From: Mycobacterium sp.
GTDB taxonomy: Bacteria > Actinomycetota > Actinomycetes > Mycobacteriales > Mycobacteriaceae
Direction of reading: 5' to 3'
Length of the DNA stretch: 64,000 bases
Assembly (NCBI RefSeq): GCF_004298145.1
Contig: NZ_SCRH01000054.1
Location: forward strand, 1 to 64,000
A program made the translations under genes and the position numbers. Every line of letters starts with the position of its first letter. Position 1 is the first letter of the stretch. Of the stretch, positions 26,083-34,172 are shown piece by piece. The notes beneath the pieces were generated by a model. The model was not told the origin of the DNA. It did no database searches and was given only the letters and a program-made list of their open reading frames with translations.

Positions 26083-27165
26083 TCATGGTTGTTCCGGTCT
26101 TGACACCGTCTGGATCGGGACACCGGGATTCGGGCATTCGTAGTTGGTGCCTTCACCGCAGATCCCGTCGCGCAAGTAGCTGGGGAGGTTGTCTGGTGTT
26201 TTGGAGTACAGCGACGCCCCGATGGCGAGCGCCGATGAGACGAACATCGCGGCGCTGACGAAGCCGACGACGGCCAGGGTGCTGATGGTCGTCTTCCATC
26301 TCGGGGCGACGCCGAGCTGGTCGAGGCCGGCATCGGTGCGCGCGGCACCCTTGTCCGTCGCAAAGAAACGCAGCCCGATCATGGCGACCATGAATACGCT
26401 CCAGAACAGCGGGTCAGGGATGATGGACATCTGGTAACGAGTGCCGTAGAAGATCGTTCCCGAATGGGTCGGAGCCAACCACACGGCGGCACCCGTACGC
26501 ATAACGAAGATCGCCTCGAAGACGAAGATGAAGACTCCCAATACCAGCCAGACCCACAGCAGGAGGGCCACATTGCTCGTTTGGGGGCGCCGAGCCCGCA
26601 TCCAGCGTATGAGCGCGCAGCCGCCGACACAGATGCCGATGAGGCTGCCGTAGACAGGCAGTTCCACGAGCAGGAGGTCGGCGAGCAGGTGGCCGTTCGG
26701 CGTCATCGCGCCGGGGATCTGTCCCAGCCACGAACCCCGGTTGACGTAGTAGGAGTTGAAGAAGAACTGGGGACGTATCGCGCTGCCGATCGGGTCCAAC
26801 CACAGTTGGCAGTACCCGGCGATGAGCAGTTTGGCGTCGAGTGTCATCCGTCCGGCGCGACTGCAGCCGCGAATGACCCACCACAGCGAGATCAGCGCGA
26901 GCGCAGCCAGTAAGGACTGCAGTATCCAGGCGAACACCTTCTCCATGTGAGGCACTGGATCGGCGCCGGTCGGGGTTGCCTTGAAGTCGTCAGAGATTAT
27001 CCAGGCAATGTAGATATAGGCCTGGAACGCGATGGTGGCTGCTCCCAGCGCCGCCCACCACAGCACAGGGCGGCTGCGCTTCGATTGCGGCTCGGCCATT
27101 CTCGTCGACAGCCGGGCACCGATGGACTTCGGACCAGCTTTTGTTGCTGCGTGGTCAGTTGACAT
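26083..27165 (-). CDS. AveC-like multi-pass membrane protein
   Basis: 360 residues from ATG 27165, overlapping the upstream phosphotransferase stop by 11 bases. About seven hydrophobic helices, e.g. PVLWWAALGAATIAFQAYIYI, ILQSLLAALALISLWWVI and LLLWVWLVLGVFIFVFEAIF. Motif-like parts are LDPIGSAIRPQFFFNSYYVN and FYGTRYQMS. I recall such proteins being annotated as spirocyclase AveC family; AveC itself takes part in spiroketal formation in avermectin synthesis. That the reaction is shared is an inference. Confidence 0.72.
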   Translation of the reverse strand: MSTDHAATKAGPKSIGARLSTRMAEPQSKRSRPVLWWAALGAATIAFQAYIYIAWIISDDFKATPTGADPVPHMEKVFAWILQSLLAALALISLWWVIRGCSRAGRMTLDAKLLIAGYCQLWLDPIGSAIRPQFFFNSYYVNRGSWLGQIPGAMTPNGHLLADLLLVELPVYGSLIGICVGGCALIRWMRARRPQTSNVALLLWVWLVLGVFIFVFEAIFVMRTGAAVWLAPTHSGTIFYGTRYQMSIIPDPLFWSVFMVAMIGLRFFATDKGAARTDAGLDQLGVAPRWKTTISTLAVVGFVSAAMFVSSALAIGASLYSKTPDNLPSYLRDGICGEGTNYECPNPGVPIQTVSRPEQP

Positions 27166-28279
27166 TGCGGTGTCCCGAGATCCATGCCGGGGCTTCACTC
27201 GGCATCGGCTGCCCGATGATGGTGGCCAGCAGTTGGCTGGCGGGATTGTTGATGGGGATCGAGGCGTCTTCGGGGAGCAGGCCCGCTTCGATCATCATCA
27301 TTCCGATCCGCATCATCATGATCGAAGCGCGTGTGGCGGCAAGGATTTCATGGAAGTGGAAGTTCAGCAGCGGCCGTCCGATCAGCTGCTCGTAGCGGGT
27401 AATTGTCGCCTCTGTGGAGAGCCACCCGGGCACGGCGGGAAGCCCCATACCCTCGGTGTAGGTGCGGTTGAGGAACAGAAACCAGGCGAGGTCGAGTTCG
27501 GCTTCGCCTATGGTGGCCATTTCCCAGTCGAGCACTCCGGTGATTCTGAGGTCCTCGCCGAACATCATGTTCCCGACGCGGGCATCGCCCCAGCTGAGGC
27601 CTGGAGGCGCTTCATACGCGGGGAAGTTGGTGTGGAGCCATTCCAGGGCGCCATCGATGGTGGGATGGACGCGATCCCCTGCGGCCCAGGCGTATAGGCG
27701 TTCATAGTGGGCGATCTGCTGGGCGAGCGGGCTGCCATCTCGGCCCGGGTGCCCGACGGTGTCTCGTCCGAATCCGCTGATGTCAGCGGACTGGATTCCG
27801 GCCATGGCGACCAGTGCGTTGTCATACATGCGGGCTTGCTGAGTTATCGACAGTTCGGTGACCCAACCGGCGGCGGTAAAGGGCGGATCATCGGTGGGGA
27901 CGCGACCGTCGAGTCGCTCCATGACGAGAAACGGTGCGCCGAGGACGGAGGCGTCGGTCTCGACGCCGTAGGTCACCGGAACACGCACGGTGGTGCTGGC
28001 GGCGACCGCATCGATGACTTGCCGTTCATGGGTGAGGTTGTATTCGGGGAGTAGGCCCTCCGCCGTCGGCGTGACCCGGGCCACCGATGGTTGGCTGTGT
28101 TGCTGCCCGTTCTCCGTCCAGGCGATGTTGAACAGAATCGTCTCACTCGACATACCATTGGCGCTGGGAATATCGACGTCGGTTACCCGGATGTCTTGCG
28201 CTTCAGGGTGACTGGTGGCGTACCACCGCTCGAGCTGGGGTCGGGCGGTGTCAGGATCGATGATGTTCTTCAGCGCCAT
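27155..28279 (-). CDS. APH-fold phosphotransferase family protein (2)
   Basis: 374 residues from ATG 28279; an upstream open stretch to 28633 overlaps the SDR gene and is not family-like. Kinase marks: GLSWGDARVGNMMF (WGD catalytic loop), GVLDWEMATIGEAELDLAW (metal-binding DWE) and ERLDGRVPTDDPP. It resembles ACAD10/11-type and other hydroxyl kinases more than antibiotic kinases. It sits 26 bases after the SDR gene and overlaps the AveC-like gene. Confidence 0.88.
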   Translation of the reverse strand: MALKNIIDPDTARPQLERWYATSHPEAQDIRVTDVDIPSANGMSSETILFNIAWTENGQQHSQPSVARVTPTAEGLLPEYNLTHERQVIDAVAASTTVRVPVTYGVETDASVLGAPFLVMERLDGRVPTDDPPFTAAGWVTELSITQQARMYDNALVAMAGIQSADISGFGRDTVGHPGRDGSPLAQQIAHYERLYAWAAGDRVHPTIDGALEWLHTNFPAYEAPPGLSWGDARVGNMMFGEDLRITGVLDWEMATIGEAELDLAWFLFLNRTYTEGMGLPAVPGWLSTEATITRYEQLIGRPLLNFHFHEILAATRASIMMMRIGMMMIEAGLLPEDASIPINNPASQLLATIIGQPMPSEAPAWISGHRNVN

Positions 28280-28305
28280 AGCGGTGCCCTCTTCTCGTCG
28301 GCGGT

Positions 28306-29091
28306 CTAAACGGCTTGCTGAGCTTGCATTCCCGCGAGCAATGCATGTTGGCCCGCGCTGGTTCCGCCATCGACAGCGACGATCTGGCCGCTCAGGAATG
28401 ACGAGCGAGCGCTGGCAAGGAACAGGGCGGTTTCGGCAATTTCTTCCACAAGTCCGGCACGGCCGAGTGGGATCGCCATCTTCAGCTCCTGCCACGTGGG
28501 GCCGTCTGACAGCAGCGCCTGGGTGAGATCGGTCTCCACGATGCCTGGGGCGATCGCGTTCGCGCGCACTCCGCTGCCGCCGAGTTCGATTGCTGTGAGC
28601 CGAGTCAACGCTTCGAGAGCTGACTTGCTGCATACGTAGGCACCAAGCATCGGCGCCGGGTCCTGCGCGATGATCGAACTGATGTTGATGATGCTTCCGC
28701 CGCCGTTGGCCGCCATGGTTCGCCCGAGCTCGCGTGTCAGCAGCAAGGGAGCTGTGAAATTGACGGCAAAGGCCTTGTCCCAGTGTTCGTCATCGCGTTG
28801 CACGATCGGCACGAACTTCTCGTCGGGTGCGGCATTGTTGACGAGAATGTCGACAGTGCCAGCCCGGGCCACCACGCGCAGCAGTTGCGGGCGGTCGGCG
28901 ATGTCACACGGTTCGGTGATCGCTGTACCGCCGGCGGCGCGGATTTCACCGGCGACGGCGTCGAGTGCTGTGCGAGTGCGGCTGATGAGGATCACCTCGG
29001 CACCGGCGCGGGCCAGTCTCAGGGCGATCTCACGGCCGATGCCGCGGCTAGCGCCGGTCACCAATGCGCGTCTGCCGGCCAGCTCAGACAT
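28306..29091 (-). CDS. Short-chain dehydrogenase/reductase
   Basis: 261 residues: TGASRGIG at 13-20, NNAA near 86, active site SSII and YVCSK, and final VDGG. The SRT after strand 2 suggests NADP(H) preference. It overlaps the end of the lipocalin-like gene by eight bases and lies 26 bases before the phosphotransferase gene, so the three form a coupled unit. Confidence 0.92.
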   Translation of the reverse strand: MSELAGRRALVTGASRGIGREIALRLARAGAEVILISRTRTALDAVAGEIRAAGGTAITEPCDIADRPQLLRVVARAGTVDILVNNAAPDEKFVPIVQRDDEHWDKAFAVNFTAPLLLTRELGRTMAANGGGSIINISSIIAQDPAPMLGAYVCSKSALEALTRLTAIELGGSGVRANAIAPGIVETDLTQALLSDGPTWQELKMAIPLGRAGLVEEIAETALFLASARSSFLSGQIVAVDGGTSAGQHALLAGMQAQQAV

Positions 29092-30073
29092 CGATGTCCT
29101 TCGTCAGCGACCGCTCAGTGAGTCCGAAACCGGTCTCTCCGTCCCAAGTGAATTCGGTTTGCGCCTCCCATAGCCGCAGAGTTGTCGGGGGTTTTAGCGT
29201 GTGTCCGAAGATCAGCTCATTGGGCTGGCCCATCCCGAAGGGCATGGTTTGGCGAATCTGACCAGTGATCGTCTGGGTCACCGCGCCGTCGCGCAGGACT
29301 GTGCGGTGACTGATCGGGCCGTGCGGGCCGAGTTCTGACTCCAGGGTGACGACCTCGACTTCGCGGATCGAGGCCGATCCGTCGCTGATGTAGCTGCGGC
29401 GCAGCAGATGGCTGTCTGACGAATGGCCGGTCACCTCGAGCACCGCGAACGACCGGCCGCTGGGGAATTGGCCACTGAGCCACCAGTGGTCGTGGACGGT
29501 GCCGAAATCGCGTGGGCCGCGGCTGTGATCACGGATGCCGGTGCCTGTGAGATCAAAACGCTCGTCGCCGATCGTGATGGTACCGGTCGTCCGGCACGCC
29601 TGCTCATAGTGGCTCTGCGTCCAGGTCTGGGTCTTCATCTCCTCACCGAGGTCCCACACCGGTGCCATCGCGGTCCAGGTCATCTCGATACGCGCCAGGT
29701 GATGAGCCTGATCGCGCAGCGCTCCGGCCCGCAGTTCGTCACCCCGAACGTCGCGGACGGCACCGCTGAACCGCATCGTCCAGTGCGTCCATGCCTCATG
29801 GCAGGTCAGGGACAGCATCCCCGCTCCCGGCCCCCGCTCGTGTGCTCCCTCGCCAAACCCTTTCGCAATTAGAAATCGGCCGCCGGGCAGGTAGGCGATC
29901 AGGATGTCACGCCACACCGGCCACGGGCCGGCAAGGCGCGACAGGTGAAACCAAAGGCCCGCCCGGCTGTTTGGGCTGAAGCATTGGTTGCAGAAATTCT
30001 CTGTCCAGCCTCCGGACAGCTCAGCTGCGGGCAGCTCAGCGGGATCAATCTGAAGCGGCACATTTGACAGCAT
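29084..30073 (-). CDS. Lipocalin/CrtC-like protein, RDHSWG family (paralogue 2, variant motif)
   Basis: 329 residues. The motif reads IRDHSRGPRDFG: arginine replaces the tryptophan that the three paralogues share. Other family marks are conserved: GGWTENFCNQCFSP, HYEQACRTTGTITIGDERF, GTGIRDH and the C-terminal EFTWDGETGFGLTERS. It is the first gene of the module B operon, divergent from a TetR gene with an AT-rich operator-like region. Function unknown; the missing tryptophan may alter activity. Confidence 0.82.
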   Translation of the reverse strand: MLSNVPLQIDPAELPAAELSGGWTENFCNQCFSPNSRAGLWFHLSRLAGPWPVWRDILIAYLPGGRFLIAKGFGEGAHERGPGAGMLSLTCHEAWTHWTMRFSGAVRDVRGDELRAGALRDQAHHLARIEMTWTAMAPVWDLGEEMKTQTWTQSHYEQACRTTGTITIGDERFDLTGTGIRDHSRGPRDFGTVHDHWWLSGQFPSGRSFAVLEVTGHSSDSHLLRRSYISDGSASIREVEVVTLESELGPHGPISHRTVLRDGAVTQTITGQIRQTMPFGMGQPNELIFGHTLKPPTTLRLWEAQTEFTWDGETGFGLTERSLTKDIDV

Positions 30074-30090
30074 AGTGAGAAATTATATCA

Positions 30091-30109
30091 ATTGACAAAA
30101 TCCGTCAAT
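30091..30109. promoter_or_regulatory. Inverted repeat ATTGAC-N7-GTCAAT between divergent genes
   Basis: Perfect 6-base arms around 7 bases in the AT-rich gap between paralogue 2 (start 30073) and tetR (start 30161). This is the expected place for an autoregulated TetR operator covering both promoters. Confidence 0.5.
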
Positions 30110-30160
30110 ATTTATATGAGCGTCACATTCGGACACTGGCAGCTCATCTATCCTTTGACC

Positions 30161-30817
30161 ATGAGCACCCTGCGGCGGCGGAAGCGCGACCAATCCCGGG
30201 ACGCGTTCGTTCACGCAGCGCTCGAGCTGTTCGAGTCAAAGGGGTACGCGGAGACGGCAATTGAGGACATCGCCGAACGAGCTGTGCTCTCGCCGAGCAC
30301 TTTCCGTCGTTACTTCGGCACCAAGGAAGAGGTACTTTTCGCCGGCCTCGGTGATTCTCTGGAGATTCTGCGGGACGTCCTCGCAGAGGAACTGCGGCAA
30401 CGGTCGTCGCCTTGGGAGGCCGTCACCAGCGCCGTCCGCATGACCACGGGTGGTTTCCTCCAGGGCGACCCAGAATATGCGCCGCGGTTACTGAAGCAGT
30501 GGATGACGGTGCCGGACCTGCGAGCCCGCTACGTGCGGCACGCTGATGTCTGGGAGCAGGCGATCGTGGAAGCCGTCACTACTGCCGAAGGGACCGATCC
30601 CGCCACTGACACCTACGCGGCGGCGTTAGCAGTCGCAGCCATCGGATCCTTCCGGATCGCCATCGAGCGCTTCGGCTCGCATGAAGAAGTTTTCGAGCGC
30701 TTCGAGGCAACATTGGAGTTGATGGGCCAAGGCCTGACTGCCCGCCCAAAGGCCGCCAAGAAAAGACGTCAGCGGCGCACAGTATCTCGAAGAGCCACGA
30801 GGCTTTTGTCGCAGTGA
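30161..30817 (+). CDS. TetR-family transcriptional regulator
   Basis: 218 residues from ATG 30161; the in-frame codons before it (from 30092) fall in the operator region. The HTH is typical: ALELFESKGYAETAIEDIAE then VLSPSTFRRYFGTKEEVLF. The C-terminus is basic (KAAKKRRQRR). Divergent from the module B operon, which it most likely controls. Confidence 0.9.
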   Translation: MSTLRRRKRDQSRDAFVHAALELFESKGYAETAIEDIAERAVLSPSTFRRYFGTKEEVLFAGLGDSLEILRDVLAEELRQRSSPWEAVTSAVRMTTGGFLQGDPEYAPRLLKQWMTVPDLRARYVRHADVWEQAIVEAVTTAEGTDPATDTYAAALAVAAIGSFRIAIERFGSHEEVFERFEATLELMGQGLTARPKAAKKRRQRRTVSRRATRLLSQ

Positions 30818-31054
30818 CGGTCTACATCGAACGAGGCTGCGGCGGTAACTCGTGACGATCTGTTGTCTGCCAGACGGCGACTGCGTGAGCGCGAGGACAG
30901 TGTGAGCCGATGGAATACGCGAGTTGCATCGGCGCGTATGTCACCCGCGCGGCCTTAAGTTGCATCGACTTCGTCAGCCCGATCCGGGCCCGAGATCGAC
31001 GATGTGGGTTCTCATTCTGCGTGGCAGACGGCGCCTCTGCTACCCGCAGGGCTT

Positions 31055-31100
31055 CAGAATTCTCATCAAAATGGCGGACCGCTTTTTCTCATTTTCGTGG
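31055..31100. repeat. Diverged 46-base direct repeat, copy A
   Basis: It starts CAGAATTCTC and matches 32664-32709 at about 33 of 46 positions by hand alignment. The copies flank the glycine-rich protein gene. This could be the trace of an old duplicated or mobile sequence. Confidence 0.4.
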
Positions 31101-31113
31101 CGGATCCTAGAAC

Positions 31114-31137
31114 CGTCCGGTTGTGCACGACCGGACG
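31114..31137. other. Perfect hairpin CGTCCGGT-N8-ACCGGACG
   Basis: 8-base arms with an 8-base loop, no T-run. It lies about 300 bases after the tetR stop, so it may be a terminator or relic; role unknown. Confidence 0.35.
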
Positions 31138-31479
31138 TGCCCGACCTCCGACACATGGTGCTGCCGCTCATCGAAAGTCACCGCGGTCGGGAGGCAGCGG
31201 AACTTCAGCCGAGGCTTTGGCGGATAATCATTGCCCCAGCAGTGTCCGGACCGGAACGTTTGTTGGCTGGCTCATGTCGACGCCCCACACGCGTTGATGG
31301 TGTCGAAGCGCACAGGTCACGATGTCACGAATGCGCCCATTGCCTGGGCTTCGCTTGCTCAGGTGACAGCTGGCGCCGACGGCGCGGTCAGTCGAGGCCA
31401 TGTTGCTGCTGGCGAGTTGCACCTTAGAGCCGTGGGTCGTCCACATCGCCGAACTGGTAGTTGCCGGCTGGCTGCCAGC

Positions 31480-31519
31480 CAGGGCTGGTGCTGTCGCATC
31501 CGCCACAGCACCAGCCCTG
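31480..31519 (-). terminator. Strong hairpin terminator for the glycine-rich protein gene
   Basis: Perfect 15-base arms (31480-31494 and 31505-31519, CAGGGCTGGTGCTGT and its complement) around a 10-base loop, 11 bases after the TAA of the minus-strand gene. There is no U-tract, which is common in actinobacteria. The position supports intrinsic termination. Confidence 0.72.
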
Positions 31520-31530
31520 CCTCCCGACGA

Positions 31531-31983
31531 TTACCGGCCGGCGCCCGGACCAAAGTTCACGCCACCACCGGTGTTGCTGCCGACGCCTCCTTGCACCGGA
31601 CCGACGTTAACGCCGCCACCGGTGTCGCTACCGGCCCCACCGCCGACGCCGCCCGGACCGAAGTTCACGCCACTGCCGGTGTTGCTGCCGACGCCTCCTT
31701 GCACCGGACCGACGTTAACGCCGCCACCGGTGTCGCTACCGGCCCCACCGCTGACGCCGCCCGGACCCAGGTTCACGTCACTGCCGGTGTTGCTGCCGAC
31801 GCCTCCTTGCACCGGTCCGAGGTTAATGCCGCCGCTGGTATCGCTGCTGCCGCCACCGCCGACACCAAAACCGCCGTTGTCCGGATCAGCGCTTGCCACG
31901 CCGGTGCCGATGCCGAAGGCGCCAAGGGCGCCGGCCATGGCCGCGGCAAGAGCCCATTTGCGGAGGTTATGAATTGTTGTCAT
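31531..31983 (-). CDS. Secreted glycine-rich tandem-repeat protein
   Basis: 150 residues. The N-terminus is a good signal peptide (ALAAAMAGALGAFGIGTGVA, cleavage after ASA at about 32). The rest is glycine/serine/asparagine-rich and built from a 36-residue repeat: residues 52-87, 88-123 and a partial copy 124-150. Each repeat is two 18-residue halves, one with GPVQGGVGSNTG and one with GPGGVxGGAGSDTG. There is no cysteine or known catalytic motif. It looks like a wall or surface protein of mycobacterial low-complexity type. Not recognised as a named family. A strong hairpin follows the stop. Confidence 0.75.
   Translation of the reverse strand: MTTIHNLRKWALAAAMAGALGAFGIGTGVASADPDNGGFGVGGGGSSDTSGGINLGPVQGGVGSNTGSDVNLGPGGVSGGAGSDTGGGVNVGPVQGGVGSNTGSGVNFGPGGVGGGAGSDTGGGVNVGPVQGGVGSNTGGGVNFGPGAGR
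31534..31830. repeat. 108-base tandem repeat inside the glycine-rich gene
   Basis: About 2.75 copies with a 108-base period (31723-31830, 31615-31722, 31534-31614), matching the 36-residue protein repeat. Copies are near-identical at DNA level, suggesting recent duplication or length variation by slippage or recombination. Confidence 0.8.
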
Positions 31984-32813
31984 CGCATTCTTCCATTCGA
32001 TTGTGAATGGGGTATCCGTCTTGATTCCCCGGGGTAGACCGTCTACCCGTTTGATTTCCCCCCTGGTAGACGCCAGGAAGATCCAGCCCTATCGAAGGTA
32101 TGCGCGGTGTCGCGTCTCCGCAACACCGCCCATTGCGGTACACTCACGGCTCCGCGGCCTAACACGCGTATTGGACTGGCGTACAACACTCTTGCCGCAC
32201 TGAGGCCGCAGTGTACTGGCATACAACGCAAACTGCGTCGACGACCATTTGCGCAGTGGCGCCGCACTGTTATGGATCGATTCGGACTGTTCGGCTCAGC
32301 TAAAACCCTTCCACCACTGGTGGTTTCGGACCAAGAAGCGGTGGGCGCACCATGGTTGTCGCTGGAACGGTTGTCGAAACACTGCGGACGACGTCCCGAG
32401 CTCGGCGATGTTGCCGCTATCGATGTAGTGAGAATTGCTGCGGGAGCGGCGATGACATCGATAACGCGCAACCCAGGTTCCGGTTTGCGCACAGCTGTGA
32501 CACACGTCCACGCGACTTGCCTTGTTCATCATTACGATTGCCGCCACCACCGCGGTCTTGGTTTGTGACAATCTCCACGTCGCCGATGAGGAATTTTGAT
32601 GGTAAAAGCAGTGTAGGTTCTCACAGTCCGTGACGGATGGCGATCCCGTTACCAGCGGATTGGCAGAATTCTCGGTGAAATGGCCGACCCGGTTTCCTCA
32701 TCTTCTCGAACTTCTGTACACGTCAGCGCGATGGTGGAAATGCATAGGGCCCGCCGTACATCCAACGCAGGTGGCCCGGCCGAGCGGTCACGCATGTGGC
32801 AGACCCGGCAGCT
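31984..32813. other. Gene-poor stretch upstream of the glycine-rich gene
   Basis: About 830 bases. The AT-rich part just upstream of 31983 could hold the promoter of the glycine-rich gene. A second copy of the 46-base repeat is at 32664-32709, and short similar words (CTGGCGTACAAC, CTGGCATACAAC) occur at about 32177 and 32217. No supported gene. Confidence 0.4.
32664..32709. repeat. Diverged 46-base direct repeat, copy B
   Basis: Partner of the copy at 31055-31100. Both contain CAGAATTCTC and AATGGC at the same spacing. Origin unknown. Confidence 0.4.
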
Positions 32814-33103
32814 TCATCCCCGCTGAGCTTCGGTCTCGATGGACGCCTCGATGAGGTCGCGCGTGGATTCGGTCAACTGACTCGCCGAGTCGGCCGGGAT
32901 TGAGGGCGTGCGCCATCGCCGCTCCCCTATAGAGGGCGACGATCGATCATGCGGTGCGGCGCGGGTCCTTCAAAGAAGGTGCGTCGCGGACCAATCCGTC
33001 AGCAAGCGCCGATTCGATACGGTCATCGAATTGCCTGAGCACGTGCGTCATCCGCGAAGCAGGGGCCCATGCTGCGGGCAGGAAGGGTGATCGCGAATCA
33101 GCC
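32814..33103 (-). pseudogene. TetR-family regulator remnant (C-terminal domain)
   Basis: The minus strand reads ASRMTHVLRQFDDRIESALA then DGLVRDAPSLKDPRRTA, meets an in-frame TGA, resumes SIVALYRGAAMAHALNPGRL, then shifts frame to STRDLIEASIETEAQRG before a stop at 32814. This is the ligand-domain end of a TetR protein with one nonsense and one frameshift change. The HTH part is absent. It lies just downstream of the module C genes. Confidence 0.68.
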
Positions 33104-33109
33104 CAAGCG

Positions 33110-34132
33110 TTAGCGGAAGCGGCGTTGAGTGCGCTCGGTTAATCCCCAACCTTCGTCGCCGTCCCAGGTGAACCGTGTGGTCGCCTCGGCCAGCCAGTGG
33201 GATGCGGTGGGCTCGGGGTCGCGTCCGATCACCATCTCGCTGGTTCCGGCCATCGAGAGCGTCGCCGATCGACCAGGCTGGGCCGTGATATCGACGATCC
33301 CGCGCTCGGTTTCGAAGCGGAGCGTGTAGGGGTCCTGCCCCTGCACGAGCGTGTCGATCAGCGGGGCGTCGGAGACGATTCGGGCATTCATCCGGCCGCG
33401 ACCATCGTCGACAGTGACGTGGGACAGCACCTGTCCCTGCATCGTGAGCAGGTGGAAGATCATAAAGCTGCGACCGTCAGGCCACTGGCCGTGGATCCAG
33501 CAGTGGTGATCGATCGGAGCGAAATCGCGTGGGCCCCAGGAGTGGTCACGCAGCCCGGTACCGGCCAGCTCGATCCGTTCGTCACCGAAGGCAATGAACC
33601 CGGACAGGTCGCAGTTCTGCTCGTAGTGGGTGTGTCCCCAGGACTGGCCGCTCATGTCCATATCGAATGCGGCCCCTCGAGCGGTCCAGGTGACCTCCAT
33701 GTCGACCCCGACGCCAAGCCCATCGGTCAGCGGTCCGGCGCGCAGCTGATCGCCGGTCACGAGCCGTGCGAGACCGTGAAAGCTCTTGGTCCACTGCGTG
33801 AACGGTTCATCGCAGCGATAGATCAGCGCCGGGCCCTGCGGCCCGCGGTCATCCGGCAACCGGGCCGTGCCCTTGGCGCACAGGAACCGGTCGTCCGGCA
33901 GATAGAAGACGAAAAAGTCCTGCCAGGTCCGTGAGTCGAACGCCGTACGCCCCTGATGCAGCCAATGGGCGCAGCCGGTGTCGGGAAACACGGCGTGGCT
34001 GAGGTAATTTTCGGACCACAATGGCTCGTGGACGATCGGGTGTGGCAGGTCGTCTGCATCCGACAGAAACACGGGTCGCAGGCAGTTAGCGGCCTGAGGA
34101 CTCAATCTTTCGTGCGGCTGCGACATCGTCAT
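33110..34132 (-). CDS. Lipocalin/CrtC-like protein, RDHSWG family (paralogue 3)
   Basis: 340 residues from ATG 34132; the frame extends to 34210 but that part overlaps the upstream gene. Signature LRDHSWGPRDFAPIDHH near the middle; also LWSENYLSHAVFP, HYEQNCDLSGFIAFGDERI and the C-terminal RFTWDGDEGWGLTERT. It is the third gene of a minus-strand operon behind a phytoene-dehydrogenase-like enzyme and a second family member. Function unknown; the barrel could bind or hydrate a terpenoid-like molecule. Confidence 0.85.
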   Translation of the reverse strand: MTMSQPHERLSPQAANCLRPVFLSDADDLPHPIVHEPLWSENYLSHAVFPDTGCAHWLHQGRTAFDSRTWQDFFVFYLPDDRFLCAKGTARLPDDRGPQGPALIYRCDEPFTQWTKSFHGLARLVTGDQLRAGPLTDGLGVGVDMEVTWTARGAAFDMDMSGQSWGHTHYEQNCDLSGFIAFGDERIELAGTGLRDHSWGPRDFAPIDHHCWIHGQWPDGRSFMIFHLLTMQGQVLSHVTVDDGRGRMNARIVSDAPLIDTLVQGQDPYTLRFETERGIVDITAQPGRSATLSMAGTSEMVIGRDPEPTASHWLAEATTRFTWDGDEGWGLTERTQRRFR

Positions 34133-34172
34133 CTCGCGCCAATCCAGTGCTGAAGATCCGGGATTCGTCTCG

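Larger units (their letters stand above)
30818..31479. other. Gene-poor stretch between module B and the repeat protein
   Basis: About 660 bases. It holds one copy of a diverged 46-base repeat (31055-31100) and a perfect 8-base hairpin (31114-31137). No frame looks like a protein. Confidence 0.4.

Noticed and set aside
31400..31972. Proline/threonine-rich open frame of 190 codons on the plus strand over the repeat gene
   Set aside because: The minus-strand frame has a signal peptide, a sensible repeat and a terminator; the plus frame has none of these.
31231..32037. Alanine/threonine-rich plus-strand frame
   Set aside because: Another shadow of the 108-base tandem repeat; repetitive composition follows from the DNA repeat.
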